64,000 nt of DNA from DAOTTX01 sp034437515. Lineage in GTDB: Bacteria > Chloroflexota > Anaerolineae > Aggregatilineales > Phototrophicaceae. The position numbers and the translations under genes were made by a program. Each line of letters begins with the position of its first letter. Position 1 is the first letter of the stretch. The stretch lies in assembly GCA_034437515.1 (NCBI GenBank), contig DAOTTX010000287.1, positions 34,330-98,329 on the forward strand. Reading direction: 5' to 3'. Positions 27,012 to 36,217 of the stretch are shown piece by piece. The notes below the pieces were generated by a model that was given only the letters and a program-made list of their open reading frames with translations, had not been told where the DNA came from and did not search any database.

Positions 27012-30000
27012 TTGCGAACTTATCTCATACTCTGGGTGGTGCTGTTCGCGTTTACGACATCCGCTCAATCATCGACCCTGCAACTCGGTGACCCGCCCGA
27101 TATAAATTTCATCAGCATCTCCGCACCCGATGGCAACGGCATCGTCACCATCACCGGGGCACGGAACGCGGTCTTCCCGACGGCAGACGTCACCATCCGC
27201 AACCTTTACACCGGTGAGGCGGTCTATGTGACGGCGGGCATCACGGGTAGTTTTGTCGCGGAGATCTACGGGCCGGGGAACACGCCGTTCTGGATCAGTC
27301 CGGCGGAAGACCTCCCTGCCAATTTACGCGGTTTACCGGGGTCACTACCCGGCGGGCCGGGGACGATCATCTACGGCGATTTTGACAATGTCATCCCCAC
27401 TGAGCCGACCGAAACCACGCAGATCATCATCGACGGTGTATTAGACGACTGGCCCGGTAGCGGCGAAGTCCGCGCCCTCACCAACAGCGACTCGTTCTAC
27501 CTCGCGGTTGAGCAACCGTTGCCGGATGGTGCGCGGTTGGGGTTGACCGTTGACAGCCTCGAATTGATCTACGACCCGGCACAGCCCGGTCAAGTGCTGT
27601 TAGGTGCAAACGAGATCAACACCGCCACACGTTATGCCGAGGATGTGCTGGAACTGCGCCTTCCGCTGGCAGAAGCGGCGGCCCTGCGCAACGCGAACAC
27701 CATCACCCGGCTGTATATCCTCAGCGAGGACGACGTCCTGCTTGAGGAACAGGCGATTGACGTCAACATCACCCAGACCGATGCACGAAATGGATTTGTC
27801 TATCCGGGCGGGCCGTTGCGCGACCCGGCGCAGACCTTCAACATTGCCGGGGAGACGTGGACGGCGGACGGACGCATCAACACGCTGGACGCCGTGCCGG
27901 GTGAAAATGTCACCCTCGAATTGGATGTCACCCTCGACGCCCCAGAAGCCACGCCCGATGCGCTCATCGGTGAATTGGTATGGCAACTGGTCGATGTGCC
28001 CGGCCTTTACACCAACAACGGCTGGTCGAACGTCACCACACCGTTAGGGTTGGGCATCGCCAACCTCAGCGGCGATGTCAACATCGCCAGCGTGACCTTA
28101 CCCGATCTTCAAATTGTGCCACGCGACGAGTCACTGCTGGCGGCTTTGCGTTTTGACATCACCGTGCCGGATGACCTACCGCCGGGGCACTACGTCCCGG
28201 CATTTCGCGGTTACATCCAGCGGAAAGACGCGCCCCAACCCTTCGACGATGGCCCCGTCCTAACACGGACGCCGCTGGTTTTGACCACGCCGGAGGTCGA
28301 ACGGACACGCCTGCTGTGGACGCTGTTCCACGATGACCCCGCCGACGGTGTGCGTGGTTTGATCGCCGAAGAGGACGCGGTCGCGCGATCACTCAACGGA
28401 CGGGTGAAGTTCCAGCCGACACGCTACGTGCTGCCGCCGGGCACATACCCGGTCGAGCCGTACCTGCTCAACCTGATGCCCAACCAGTACGAGGTCGTCA
28501 CCGCGCCGCTGCTGCCACTCGCGCCGCAAACCGGCGAGATCGAGGTGACTATCACCCGACCCAACGGCTCGACGGACACACTCGACGCCGCGCCCATCAT
28601 CCAGAATCAGCTTTCCACAGCGGCGACCGACGAGCGCGATCGTTTCGGCGGACAAGCGCCACTCGATGTTTACCGGCTCACCACACTTCAGGACACCTAC
28701 CGCAACTACCCCTTTGACCTGTACGGTGAGTACGAAATCCAGTTGACCGGTGCCGTCGAGGACATTTACGGCAACGAATACGTCGGCGGCGGTACCTATG
28801 TGGTCACGATCGCTGAACAAATGGAACTGTTGGCGGGGATGCTACCCGGTGCGCCGGTCGTCGCCGGGGAACCATTTTACCTCGGTGGGCGGGTGCTGCC
28901 GGAGTTCCCCGCACAGGTGACCGCTAACGTGCAGATCGCGCCTAATGATGGCGATGTCATCACGTTAGAACCGATCACGATGCAAGCGGATCGTTACGGC
29001 GCGTTCGCCCCACCGGAGCCGCTGGTTTTCGACATGCCCGGCGAATACGTCATCGACTACGAAGCACGTTACACCCTGCCGGACGGTCAACTATGGCTGA
29101 CCGTTCTACGCAGCGCCGGGGTAATTACCGATCCCGATAGTTCGCTGGTCGCACATGGGCAGCGCGGTCTGGTTGATTTCAGCGGTGACTATCGACCGGC
29201 GTGGTACACGGTTTCCCGGTACGGCGAGGAAGCCGACCCGTTCATGTACGCGCCGTATTTCAGCGGTGATGTGGTCGTCATGGGCGCAGACGCTGTTAGC
29301 CGCGTCTACCCGGTGCTGCACGCACAGGATACACAAAGCGCCTACCAAAACTGGCTGACCGGCACGCTACCGAATTATCAATCACCGGACGGTTTGCCCC
29401 TCGCCGACCTTGCCGCGCTGCAAGAACTGCCGCTGCGACCGGTCTTAGGTGGGCCGCGCACGATTTACGGCACCGCCATTCGACCGGAATTTATCGCCAA
29501 CCAGGCATATGCTTACATCAGCGCGGTGAGGCCGGGTGTGGCGCTGCGTCAGTTCGTTTCCGGCGGTGATGCACCCACGCTGCCCGCTTACTGGGACGGT
29601 GACGACCGCTACAACGGACAGATCGGCGCGGGGATCGAAGGGGATGCACCGGGCGATTACGCCTTCTTGTTCGGTGGGCTGGTGGTGCGCAACGCGGAAG
29701 CCGCGCTCAGCACGACAGCGGGGTATGCCGCGCTGGTCGTCGTCGGCGATGAGGACGCACAGCCGCGTGTTTACCCGCCCTTCCGCCCTGCACCAGACGG
29801 CAGCAGCCTGATCGACACCGCCGGGGAAACGGTCGATGCGTTCTTCGTCCCCACCGGCCTGCGACCGGGTCAGGTCATACCAGTCGGGGAAACGGTGCAT
29901 ATTGCCGGGCACAGCGCCCCCGCGTTGAACACAGCGGTCAACGTGACCGTGACCGCGCCTTCCGGTGAAGTCCGTGAGTTTGAAGGCGTCTCCAACTCGT

Positions 30001-30569
30001 TTGGTTATTATTATGAACCGGCGAATAACTTCACGGTCAATGAAAACGGGGTATGGACGGTGCGCCTCAACACACGCAGCCTCGGCCCCTCGTCCGATGG
30101 CATTGTCGAGCCGCCTTCTTTTATGGGCAACATCCTCGGTGTGGAAGACACCTTCCAGTTCTACGCCATCACCCAGGGCACACCGGGGCTGGCATGGTCG
30201 CCCGGTGACGGGGATGGTGTGCTACCGTTCCGCCCGGCATCACGTTATAACTTTACGTTGAACATCCCGCCCGAATGGACGAACATCGACGCGACTTATC
30301 ACATCGGCACCCCAACCTACCCGACGCTGGAAAGCGGTGAGACACGCATCGGCGGTTCGACCGTTTCCTTCCAGTATGACCCGGTCGCGCTAGCGCGGAC
30401 GTACCCGAACCTCGAACTCGAAGGCGAAGGCCCGGCGGCCTCGGATTTACGCACCATTACGTTTGTGATTACCGGGCGCGATCCGCTAGGTGAACAGGTG
30501 ATCGCCAGCCGTAGCTTCGCACTGTTCCATGACCGTCTACTGACCTTTGAGGATGTTCCTCGTGAATAA
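27012..30569 (+). CDS. Large secreted protein with CBM9-like and Ig-like regions
   Basis: The start is TTG at 27012 with AGGA 8 bases upstream; the product then opens with a clean signal peptide (MRTYLILWVVLFAFTTSAQS). An alternative TTG at 26994 adds 6 residues. About 1185 residues follow, beta-rich, with few Lys or Cys. IIDGVLDDWPGSGEVRAL near residue 140 resembles CBM9/DOMON-like domains. Later blocks such as PVGETVHIAGHSAPALNTAV and VTAPSGEVREFEGVSN look like bacterial Ig-like folds. No sorting motif or C-terminal membrane anchor is seen. It is translationally coupled to the cytochrome gene (8-base overlap), suggesting a joint extracellular or envelope function. The role is unknown. Confidence 0.8.
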   Translation: MRTYLILWVVLFAFTTSAQSSTLQLGDPPDINFISISAPDGNGIVTITGARNAVFPTADVTIRNLYTGEAVYVTAGITGSFVAEIYGPGNTPFWISPAEDLPANLRGLPGSLPGGPGTIIYGDFDNVIPTEPTETTQIIIDGVLDDWPGSGEVRALTNSDSFYLAVEQPLPDGARLGLTVDSLELIYDPAQPGQVLLGANEINTATRYAEDVLELRLPLAEAAALRNANTITRLYILSEDDVLLEEQAIDVNITQTDARNGFVYPGGPLRDPAQTFNIAGETWTADGRINTLDAVPGENVTLELDVTLDAPEATPDALIGELVWQLVDVPGLYTNNGWSNVTTPLGLGIANLSGDVNIASVTLPDLQIVPRDESLLAALRFDITVPDDLPPGHYVPAFRGYIQRKDAPQPFDDGPVLTRTPLVLTTPEVERTRLLWTLFHDDPADGVRGLIAEEDAVARSLNGRVKFQPTRYVLPPGTYPVEPYLLNLMPNQYEVVTAPLLPLAPQTGEIEVTITRPNGSTDTLDAAPIIQNQLSTAATDERDRFGGQAPLDVYRLTTLQDTYRNYPFDLYGEYEIQLTGAVEDIYGNEYVGGGTYVVTIAEQMELLAGMLPGAPVVAGEPFYLGGRVLPEFPAQVTANVQIAPNDGDVITLEPITMQADRYGAFAPPEPLVFDMPGEYVIDYEARYTLPDGQLWLTVLRSAGVITDPDSSLVAHGQRGLVDFSGDYRPAWYTVSRYGEEADPFMYAPYFSGDVVVMGADAVSRVYPVLHAQDTQSAYQNWLTGTLPNYQSPDGLPLADLAALQELPLRPVLGGPRTIYGTAIRPEFIANQAYAYISAVRPGVALRQFVSGGDAPTLPAYWDGDDRYNGQIGAGIEGDAPGDYAFLFGGLVVRNAEAALSTTAGYAALVVVGDEDAQPRVYPPFRPAPDGSSLIDTAGETVDAFFVPTGLRPGQVIPVGETVHIAGHSAPALNTAVNVTVTAPSGEVREFEGVSNSFGYYYEPANNFTVNENGVWTVRLNTRSLGPSSDGIVEPPSFMGNILGVEDTFQFYAITQGTPGLAWSPGDGDGVLPFRPASRYNFTLNIPPEWTNIDATYHIGTPTYPTLESGETRIGGSTVSFQYDPVALARTYPNLELEGEGPAASDLRTITFVITGRDPLGEQVIASRSFALFHDRLLTFEDVPRE

Positions 30570-32322
30570 GCGCACTATCTTTCGCCTGCTACTCGCCCTG
30601 CTGACCCTCTCGCTAGGGGTCTTGACGCTGGCACAGGACGACGATCCGCTACCACTCTATGTGCTGCCGGATGCCAACACACCCGTTTATACCAGCGGCA
30701 GCATGGCACTTTCGAGCAACGGTCGGTTGTTGGTGATGGCGAACATGCTTAACAACACCGTGTCACTGGTGGTGCCGCGTGACGGCCAACGCCTTGCGGA
30801 ACTTGATGTCGGCGCAGATCCGCGCGCGGTCGCGCTAACCCCGGATGATAGCCGTGCGCTGATCGTCAATCGCGGGGATGGCACGCTCGCCGTGCTGGAT
30901 ATTGCCGAACAGGTCATCACGGACGTGTTCCAGGTGGGCACGCAACCCTACGCCGTCATCACCGATAACGACCAGACGGCTTATGTGTCTCTGCAAGGCA
31001 CGCACGAAATCATCGAGATCGACCTGACGACCGGCGTCATCCTCTCACGGATCGCCGTCCCCGCCCTGCCGACCGGCCTCACACTATGGGGCGATCTGCT
31101 CTACGTCACCCACTTATGGACGGGTGAGCTTTCCCTGATTTACCTGCCGCAGAACAGCGTCACGCAAACCATCAGCACCGGCAACAGCACGGCGTTGTTC
31201 CAATCGTTGACCATCGACCCCGCCAACGGCCTCGCCTATCTACCGCAGAGCCGCAGCAATGCGGATAACCCCGCACTCACATTCGACTCGGCGGTGTTCG
31301 CGCTGGTCAACGTGGTCGATCTGGCGACGATGGCGGTCAACCGGGCGGCACGCATCGAACTTGATACGGCAGATCGACCGGTGAACATGCCGTTTGCGGC
31401 GGCCTATTCCGATGACCAGGCACGGCTCTACGTGGCGAACGCGGGCAGCAACGACCTTTCCGTGATCGACCTTGATACCGGGTTGTCGGTCGCTAACATC
31501 GACGTGGATGCCAACCCGCGCACCGTACAACTCAGCCGGGATGGCACACTGATTTATGTTCACAATGTCATCGACGGTACGGTGACGCTCATCGCAACCG
31601 GCTCTCTGCGCGTCGAGGATGTCATCGTCGTCAGTGATTTACGCCTCTCAACCGATATTTTAATCGGGGCGCAGTTGTTCCACAGTGCCGAAGACCCACG
31701 CATGGCGCGTGACCAGTGGATAAGCTGCGCGAATTGTCACTTCGATGGACAATCCGATGGGCGCGTGTGGCGTGGGGTGGATAACGGCACCTGGAATACC
31801 CCGGTGCTTTATGGCCTGGGCGAAACCGCACCCTATAACTGGCTGGGCGATTGGGACGAGATCGCCGACGCCGAACGTAAAATCCGGGCGTTGCAAGTCG
31901 GTGATGGCTTGCTCGACGGCCCGACCAACGCGCCATTCGGTGATCCACACGCGGGCCGCTCGCTCGACCTCGACTCACTGGTCGAGTATCTGGTGACGCT
32001 GCCTACCCCCACCGCCCCTAGACCGACCGATATAGCGCAGATCGAGCGCGGTGCGGCGTTGTTCGTCGAACTCGACTGCGCCTCTTGCCATGCCGGGGAT
32101 GCCTTCACCGACGGCAACGCCTACGACGTCGGCACCGGCGGCACATTCGACACCCCGACGCTCAACTGGTTGTGGCAGAGCGCACCTTATTATCACGATG
32201 GACATGCCGAAACCCTGCGTGAGGTGTTCATCTTGCCGGGTGACCATCAGATTATCGACGATGTGACACCGGAAGCATTGGCGGATTTGGTCGCTTATCT
32301 CAACAACCTGCCGCAAAGTTAA
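30562..32322 (+). CDS. YVTN beta-propeller fused to di-haem cytochrome c domain
   Basis: The GTG at 30562 lies 9 bases after GAGG and overlaps the stop of the upstream gene by 8 bases; ATG 30553 is too close to the ribosome site. The product starts MNKRTIFRLLLALLTLSLG, a signal peptide. Residues 40-350 form a seven-bladed YVTN-type propeller (VALTPDDSRALIVNRGDGTL, LYVANAGSNDLSVIDLDTG). The C-terminal part has two haem-binding motifs, CANCH (389-393) and CASCH (506-510), arranged as in MauG/cytochrome c peroxidase relatives. It should be an exported electron-transfer or peroxidase-like protein. The electron partner is not visible here. Confidence 0.88.
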   Translation: MNKRTIFRLLLALLTLSLGVLTLAQDDDPLPLYVLPDANTPVYTSGSMALSSNGRLLVMANMLNNTVSLVVPRDGQRLAELDVGADPRAVALTPDDSRALIVNRGDGTLAVLDIAEQVITDVFQVGTQPYAVITDNDQTAYVSLQGTHEIIEIDLTTGVILSRIAVPALPTGLTLWGDLLYVTHLWTGELSLIYLPQNSVTQTISTGNSTALFQSLTIDPANGLAYLPQSRSNADNPALTFDSAVFALVNVVDLATMAVNRAARIELDTADRPVNMPFAAAYSDDQARLYVANAGSNDLSVIDLDTGLSVANIDVDANPRTVQLSRDGTLIYVHNVIDGTVTLIATGSLRVEDVIVVSDLRLSTDILIGAQLFHSAEDPRMARDQWISCANCHFDGQSDGRVWRGVDNGTWNTPVLYGLGETAPYNWLGDWDEIADAERKIRALQVGDGLLDGPTNAPFGDPHAGRSLDLDSLVEYLVTLPTPTAPRPTDIAQIERGAALFVELDCASCHAGDAFTDGNAYDVGTGGTFDTPTLNWLWQSAPYYHDGHAETLREVFILPGDHQIIDDVTPEALADLVAYLNNLPQS

Positions 32323-32347
32323 GGCCATTTAAATTTCTTTTTGTATC

Positions 32348-32376
32348 TTGCAAACTGTTTTCGTTACCGCTATATT
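32348..32376 (+). promoter_or_regulatory. Promoter and AT-rich operator region of the DtxR gene
   Basis: TTGCAA (32348-32353), a 17-base spacer and TATATT (32371-32376) form a promoter. Just downstream is an AT-rich stretch with a palindromic ATGCAT core (32384-32389), placed where a DtxR-family repressor could bind its own promoter. The operator is inference. Confidence 0.6.
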
Positions 32377-32420
32377 ATTTATGATGCATATGATATAAAT
32401 TAATCAACTCAGGTAAAATC

Positions 32421-33104
32421 ATGAGCCTCAGTGATGCGATGCAAGACTATTTGGCCGAAACCTACCGGCTGGCTCACTATCAAAAAGACGATCCTTACGT
32501 TTCCACCTCATCGCTGGCAGAGGTCATGGGTGTTTCTGCGCCGGCGGTCACACGGATGGTGCAACGACTCAAAGAGGCCGGTTACTTAGAGCACGAACCC
32601 TACCAGGGGATCGCGCTTACGCCTTCCGGTGAGCGTGAAGCCCTGCTCAACATCCGGCGGCACCGGCTGGTGGAAAGATTCCTGACCGATGTGATGCGCT
32701 TCGGCTGGCATGAGGTTCATGAAGCAGCGGATGACTTCGGCTCGGTTGTGAGCGATAAGGTCGTCGCCCGTATGGAAGAAATGACAGGCTATCCACGCCG
32801 CTGCCCACATGGGGAGCCGATCCCGACCGCGGCGGGTGTGATGCCAGCGATTATCGACTATCCGTTGACAGAAGTGGAACCCGGTCACGAATATATGTTA
32901 AGCCGTGCTAACTCCCACGACGAAGACAAGCTAAAGTATCTGGATACGCTCGGCATCAAAACCGGCGTGAAGGTATTTTTGCTGGATCGCGCGCCGTTTG
33001 AAGGGCCGATCCAGCTTGAAGTCGGGGAGAAAACACACTTCATCGGGCACGCTCTGGCTAAAATCCTGCGGGTGTGCAGCATCGAAGAATTCAAGTTGAT
33101 TTAA
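32421..33104 (+). CDS. DtxR/MntR-family metal-dependent transcriptional regulator
   Basis: The 227-residue protein has an N-terminal winged helix (residues 5-65: DAMQDYLAETYRLA, then SAPAVTRMVQRLKEAGYLE), the helical dimer and metal-binding domain (HRLVERFLTDVMRF, the CPHGEPIP motif) and a C-terminal FeoA/SH3-like domain from about 145. With Mn2+ or Fe2+ bound such proteins repress metal-uptake genes. No metal transporter is adjacent. The only likely target seen here is its own promoter. The end overlaps the convergent DUF423 gene by 4 bases. Confidence 0.93.
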   Translation: MSLSDAMQDYLAETYRLAHYQKDDPYVSTSSLAEVMGVSAPAVTRMVQRLKEAGYLEHEPYQGIALTPSGEREALLNIRRHRLVERFLTDVMRFGWHEVHEAADDFGSVVSDKVVARMEEMTGYPRRCPHGEPIPTAAGVMPAIIDYPLTEVEPGHEYMLSRANSHDEDKLKYLDTLGIKTGVKVFLLDRAPFEGPIQLEVGEKTHFIGHALAKILRVCSIEEFKLI

Positions 33105-33490
33105 GGGCTGGCGGTCGGCTCCCCACGAAGAGCCGCCCAGCCAATGCACGCCCAACCCGCCAACAGTGCAGTGCCACCAATCGGCGCGACCGCACCCATG
33201 AAGCTCAGGTCGGCGATGGCAAGCACGTATAAACTGCCGGAGAAAATGATCGTCCCGGCGAACAATAGGTACCCGCCCCACATCACCCAGCGCACCGGAT
33301 AGCGTGTTGCTAACCATGCCACGCCGACCAACGCCAGCGCATGATACATATGATAACGGGCCGCCGTGTTGAACGTATCCATCCGCCCGTTCGCCTCTAG
33401 CGTTGGTTCCAGGCCGTGTGCGCCAAAGGCCCCCAGCGCCACACCGAAAAAACCCAGGACTGCCGCAATAACGATAAATTGACGCGACAT
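33101..33490 (-). CDS. DUF423 family membrane protein
   Basis: The 129-residue protein has four hydrophobic segments and the family pattern FGVALGAFGAHGLE at residues 15-28, AARYHMYHALALVGVAWL, FAGTIIFSGSLYVLA and APIGGTALLAGW. It is a small integral membrane protein of unknown function, widespread in bacteria. Convergent with the DtxR gene, overlapping by 4 bases. Confidence 0.9.
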   Translation of the reverse strand: MSRQFIVIAAVLGFFGVALGAFGAHGLEPTLEANGRMDTFNTAARYHMYHALALVGVAWLATRYPVRWVMWGGYLLFAGTIIFSGSLYVLAIADLSFMGAVAPIGGTALLAGWACIGWAALRGEPTASP

Positions 33491-33566
33491 ACGCTAATCC
33501 TCATTATGTCATTGACGTGTTATCTGTGAATTTTAGCACAAAACAGGCGCATACCAGAGGGCAAAC

Positions 33567-33588
33567 CGCCCGACACAATCGTCGGGCG
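33567..33588. terminator. Hairpin after the VOC gene
   Basis: CGCCCGAC (33567-33574) and GTCGGGCG (33581-33588) form a perfect 8-bp stem with a 6-base loop, 21 bases past the stop of the minus-strand VOC gene. No long T-run follows, so it may stop transcription weakly or protect the mRNA end. Confidence 0.5.
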
Positions 33589-33608
33589 ATGAGGGGAGAG
33601 AGGTGATG

Positions 33609-34034
33609 TTACTCAGCGGTCTGGTCACCACGCATGATCGCCGCCATATCTTCCATGTTGGGCTGTTCGACCGTATGAGCAATGGTCAGGCGAAAGCCAT
33701 CAGGATCATGTAGGGAGAAGGTGCGGTCACCCCAATACTGCGTCTTCAACTCGGTTTCCGGCGTGATACCCTTCGCGTTTACATCCTTGTAGAAGGTGTC
33801 AATATCGACCTCGTCCGGGATGTAGATCATCAGGTCTACCCCTTCACCCCGGTGTTTTGAGGCTACCGGGTCTTTTGAGAGACCGATTGCAACGCCTTCA
33901 CCCATGCTGACGAACGCGAAAGCGTTTTTGCCATCCGGGCCGGGCAGGCTGAAATCGTGCTTGAAGCCGAGTTTTTGCGTGTAAAAGTTGACGCTTGCGT
34001 CGAGGTCGGTCACGTTGAGGATAGGTGCAATCAT
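33609..34034 (-). CDS. VOC-fold (glyoxalase/dioxygenase-like) protein
   Basis: The 141-residue protein has the paired beta-alpha-beta-beta-beta units of the vicinal oxygen chelate superfamily: APILNVTDLDASVNFYTQKL at the start, MIYIPDEVDID in the middle and GDRTFSLHDPDGFRLTIAH near the end. Such proteins include glyoxalases, extradiol dioxygenases and antibiotic-binding proteins, and the substrate cannot be deduced. It is divergent from the hydantoinase operon, with overlapping promoters between them. Confidence 0.88.
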   Translation of the reverse strand: MIAPILNVTDLDASVNFYTQKLGFKHDFSLPGPDGKNAFAFVSMGEGVAIGLSKDPVASKHRGEGVDLMIYIPDEVDIDTFYKDVNAKGITPETELKTQYWGDRTFSLHDPDGFRLTIAHTVEQPNMEDMAAIMRGDQTAE

Positions 34035-34070
34035 GCGGTTTTTCTCTTTCTGTGTATGAGCGATAATTCA

Positions 34071-34099
34071 AGGATAGAACAATTTTTCTTACTTGTCAA
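34071..34099 (-). promoter_or_regulatory. Promoter of the VOC gene
   Basis: The minus strand has a perfect TTGACA (34099-34094), a 17-base spacer and TATCCT (34076-34071), which would start transcription about 30 bases before the ATG at 34034. Its -35 overlaps that of the divergent hydantoinase promoter. Confidence 0.65.
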
Positions 34100-34122
34100 A
34101 CATTTGTTCTCTACACTAGAAT
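34093..34122 (+). promoter_or_regulatory. Promoter of the hydantoinase operon
   Basis: TTGTCA (34093-34098), an 18-base spacer and TAGAAT (34117-34122) lie 74 bases before the ATG at 34196. The -35 hexamer shares bases with the -35 of the divergent VOC promoter. A short GATGAT run separates it from the gene. Confidence 0.6.
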
Positions 34123-34195
34123 CTTGGTGCGTTCTCCGATGCTGCGCTACACTAGATGATGATGATGATGAAATGTAGAATGCAAAGCAGGGTTT

Positions 34196-36208
34196 ATGCG
34201 CGTTGGTGTTGATATTGGCGGCACCTTTACCGATCTGGTCTTGAGTTGGGACGGACGCTTGCAAATTTACAAGCTCCCCAGCACCCCGCAGAACCCGGCA
34301 GCAGCCATGCTTGCCGGTCTACAGGCGATCACTGCCGAGCAACTGCCTCTGTTGCAACGGGTCGCACACGGATCAACGGTTGCCACCAACGCCATCTTAG
34401 AGCGCAAGGGTGCAAAAACCGCGCTCATCACCACACAGGGCTTTCGTGATCTGCTGTTTATCGGCCGGCAGAATCGCCCGGTGCTGTATGCGCTGCATCC
34501 CCAACTTCCTCCCCCGCTGATCCCGCGTGACCGCTGCTACGAAGTACCGGAGCGTCTCGACCACCACGGCAATGTGCTTACACCGTTAGATATGGACGTT
34601 CTGGATGACGTGCTGGACGCCATCGCCGCACAGGGCTGCGAGTCGGTGGCGGTGTGTTTGCTCTACAGTTTCGTCAACCCGGCGCACGAGCAGGCCATCC
34701 GTGAGCGCATCATCGAGCGCGGCATGTTCGAGGCGTGGCAGGTCGCGCTCTCGTGTGAAGTGCTGCCGGAGTTCCGCGAGTACGAACGCGCCAGCACGGT
34801 CGCGCTGGAAGCCTATGTGCGCCCGGTCATGGGGCGCTACATCGCCGACCTTGAAAGCGAATTTCACCAACGCAGCCCGAATACCGGCCTACGGGTGATG
34901 AAATCCGACGGCGGGGTCATCAGCGCCGGACGGGTGAAGCGGCAAGCGATCCAAACCGCGTTGAGCGGTCCTGCTGCCGGAGTGATCGGTGCTTATCATC
35001 TGGCGAAACTGGCAGGTTATACCGACATCATCACGCTGGATATGGGCGGAACCTCGACCGATGTCGCGGTCTGTCCCGGTGAGCTACTGCGCCGCCCACA
35101 ATCGGAGATCGACGGTCTACCGCTGCGCATCCGTCTGTTAGATATTGAGACGGTCGGTGCCGGAGGTGGCTCGATTGCACGGTTAGATGCGGGCGGGGCG
35201 TTGCGCGTCGGCCCGGCAAGCGCGGGGGCCGACCCCGGCCCGGCGATTTACGGGCGCGGCGGCGACCAACCGACCGTGAGCGATGCCAACGCGATCTTAG
35301 GCCGGTTAGATGCCGACCACTTCCTCGGCGGGGAGATGCGGCTCGATCTCGACACCGGGGCACACGTCATCGGTGAGATCGCCACACAGCTTGACATCGA
35401 ACCGGCGGCGGCGGCACAGGGCATTATCGACATCGCCAACGCCAATATCGACCGGGCGCTGCGGCGCGTTTCTGTGGCACGCGGTTATGACCCGCGCCGA
35501 TTTACACTGGTCGCCTTCGGTGGGGCCGGGGCGCTGCACGCCTGCGAGGTCGCCGACCAATTGCAGATGCCGCGTGTCCTCGTGCCACGCTTCCCTGGTG
35601 TGCTGTGTGCGTTCGGCTTGCTGGTCGCAGATGTGGTCATCGACTATTCACAGTCGGTTTTGCAGACGGTAGACGAAAACACACTCGATACCCTGGCGAG
35701 CCTGCTAGAAGACATGATTACACAGGCCCGCGACGACCTCACAGCGGAAGGCATCGAGCGCCCCCAACGGGATTACATCACCTCGCTGGATGTGCGCTAT
35801 GCCGGGCAAGCACACGAGTTGAACATCCCCGCCAGTGACATCACCGATATTAAGGCGACCTTCCACGCGGCGCACAAGCTGGCTTACGGGCACGCGCTGG
35901 AAGATCGCCCGGTGGAAGTGGTGAACCTGCGTTTGCAGGCTATCGGTCAGGTCGCGCCACCCGACCTTGCTTCTGAGGCATTTACCGCCCAGGAGATCAT
36001 CCCTGCCGCCGCCCCCCTGCTGGATGAACGGTTGGTACCATCCGGGGATTTAATGCGTCTGTACAATCGTGGAACATTAGAGTCAGGGATGCAGTTCAGT
36101 GGTTCGGCGCTGGTCTTCCAGTTGGATGGCACGGTTTACGTGCCACCGGGCTGGCAGGCATACGTCGATGGATACCACAACTTGATCCTTGAGCGATATA
36201 GTCAGTGA
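34196..36208 (+). CDS. hyuA: Hydantoinase/oxoprolinase subunit A
   Basis: The 670-residue protein starts MRVGVDIGGTFTDLVL, the ASKHA phosphate-binding motif of HyuA. Other blocks are VAHGSTVATNAILERKGAK, KSDGGVISAGR, LDMGGTSTDVAVC, VGAGGGSIARLDAGG and GPASAGADPGPAIYGRGG. With HyuB it opens a cyclic amide such as a hydantoin or 5-oxoproline, using ATP; the exact substrate cannot be read. Length and motifs are complete. It is the first gene of a four-gene plus-strand run ending with hyuB. Confidence 0.95.
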   Translation: MRVGVDIGGTFTDLVLSWDGRLQIYKLPSTPQNPAAAMLAGLQAITAEQLPLLQRVAHGSTVATNAILERKGAKTALITTQGFRDLLFIGRQNRPVLYALHPQLPPPLIPRDRCYEVPERLDHHGNVLTPLDMDVLDDVLDAIAAQGCESVAVCLLYSFVNPAHEQAIRERIIERGMFEAWQVALSCEVLPEFREYERASTVALEAYVRPVMGRYIADLESEFHQRSPNTGLRVMKSDGGVISAGRVKRQAIQTALSGPAAGVIGAYHLAKLAGYTDIITLDMGGTSTDVAVCPGELLRRPQSEIDGLPLRIRLLDIETVGAGGGSIARLDAGGALRVGPASAGADPGPAIYGRGGDQPTVSDANAILGRLDADHFLGGEMRLDLDTGAHVIGEIATQLDIEPAAAAQGIIDIANANIDRALRRVSVARGYDPRRFTLVAFGGAGALHACEVADQLQMPRVLVPRFPGVLCAFGLLVADVVIDYSQSVLQTVDENTLDTLASLLEDMITQARDDLTAEGIERPQRDYITSLDVRYAGQAHELNIPASDITDIKATFHAAHKLAYGHALEDRPVEVVNLRLQAIGQVAPPDLASEAFTAQEIIPAAAPLLDERLVPSGDLMRLYNRGTLESGMQFSGSALVFQLDGTVYVPPGWQAYVDGYHNLILERYSQ

Positions 36209-36217
36209 GGATTTTCT

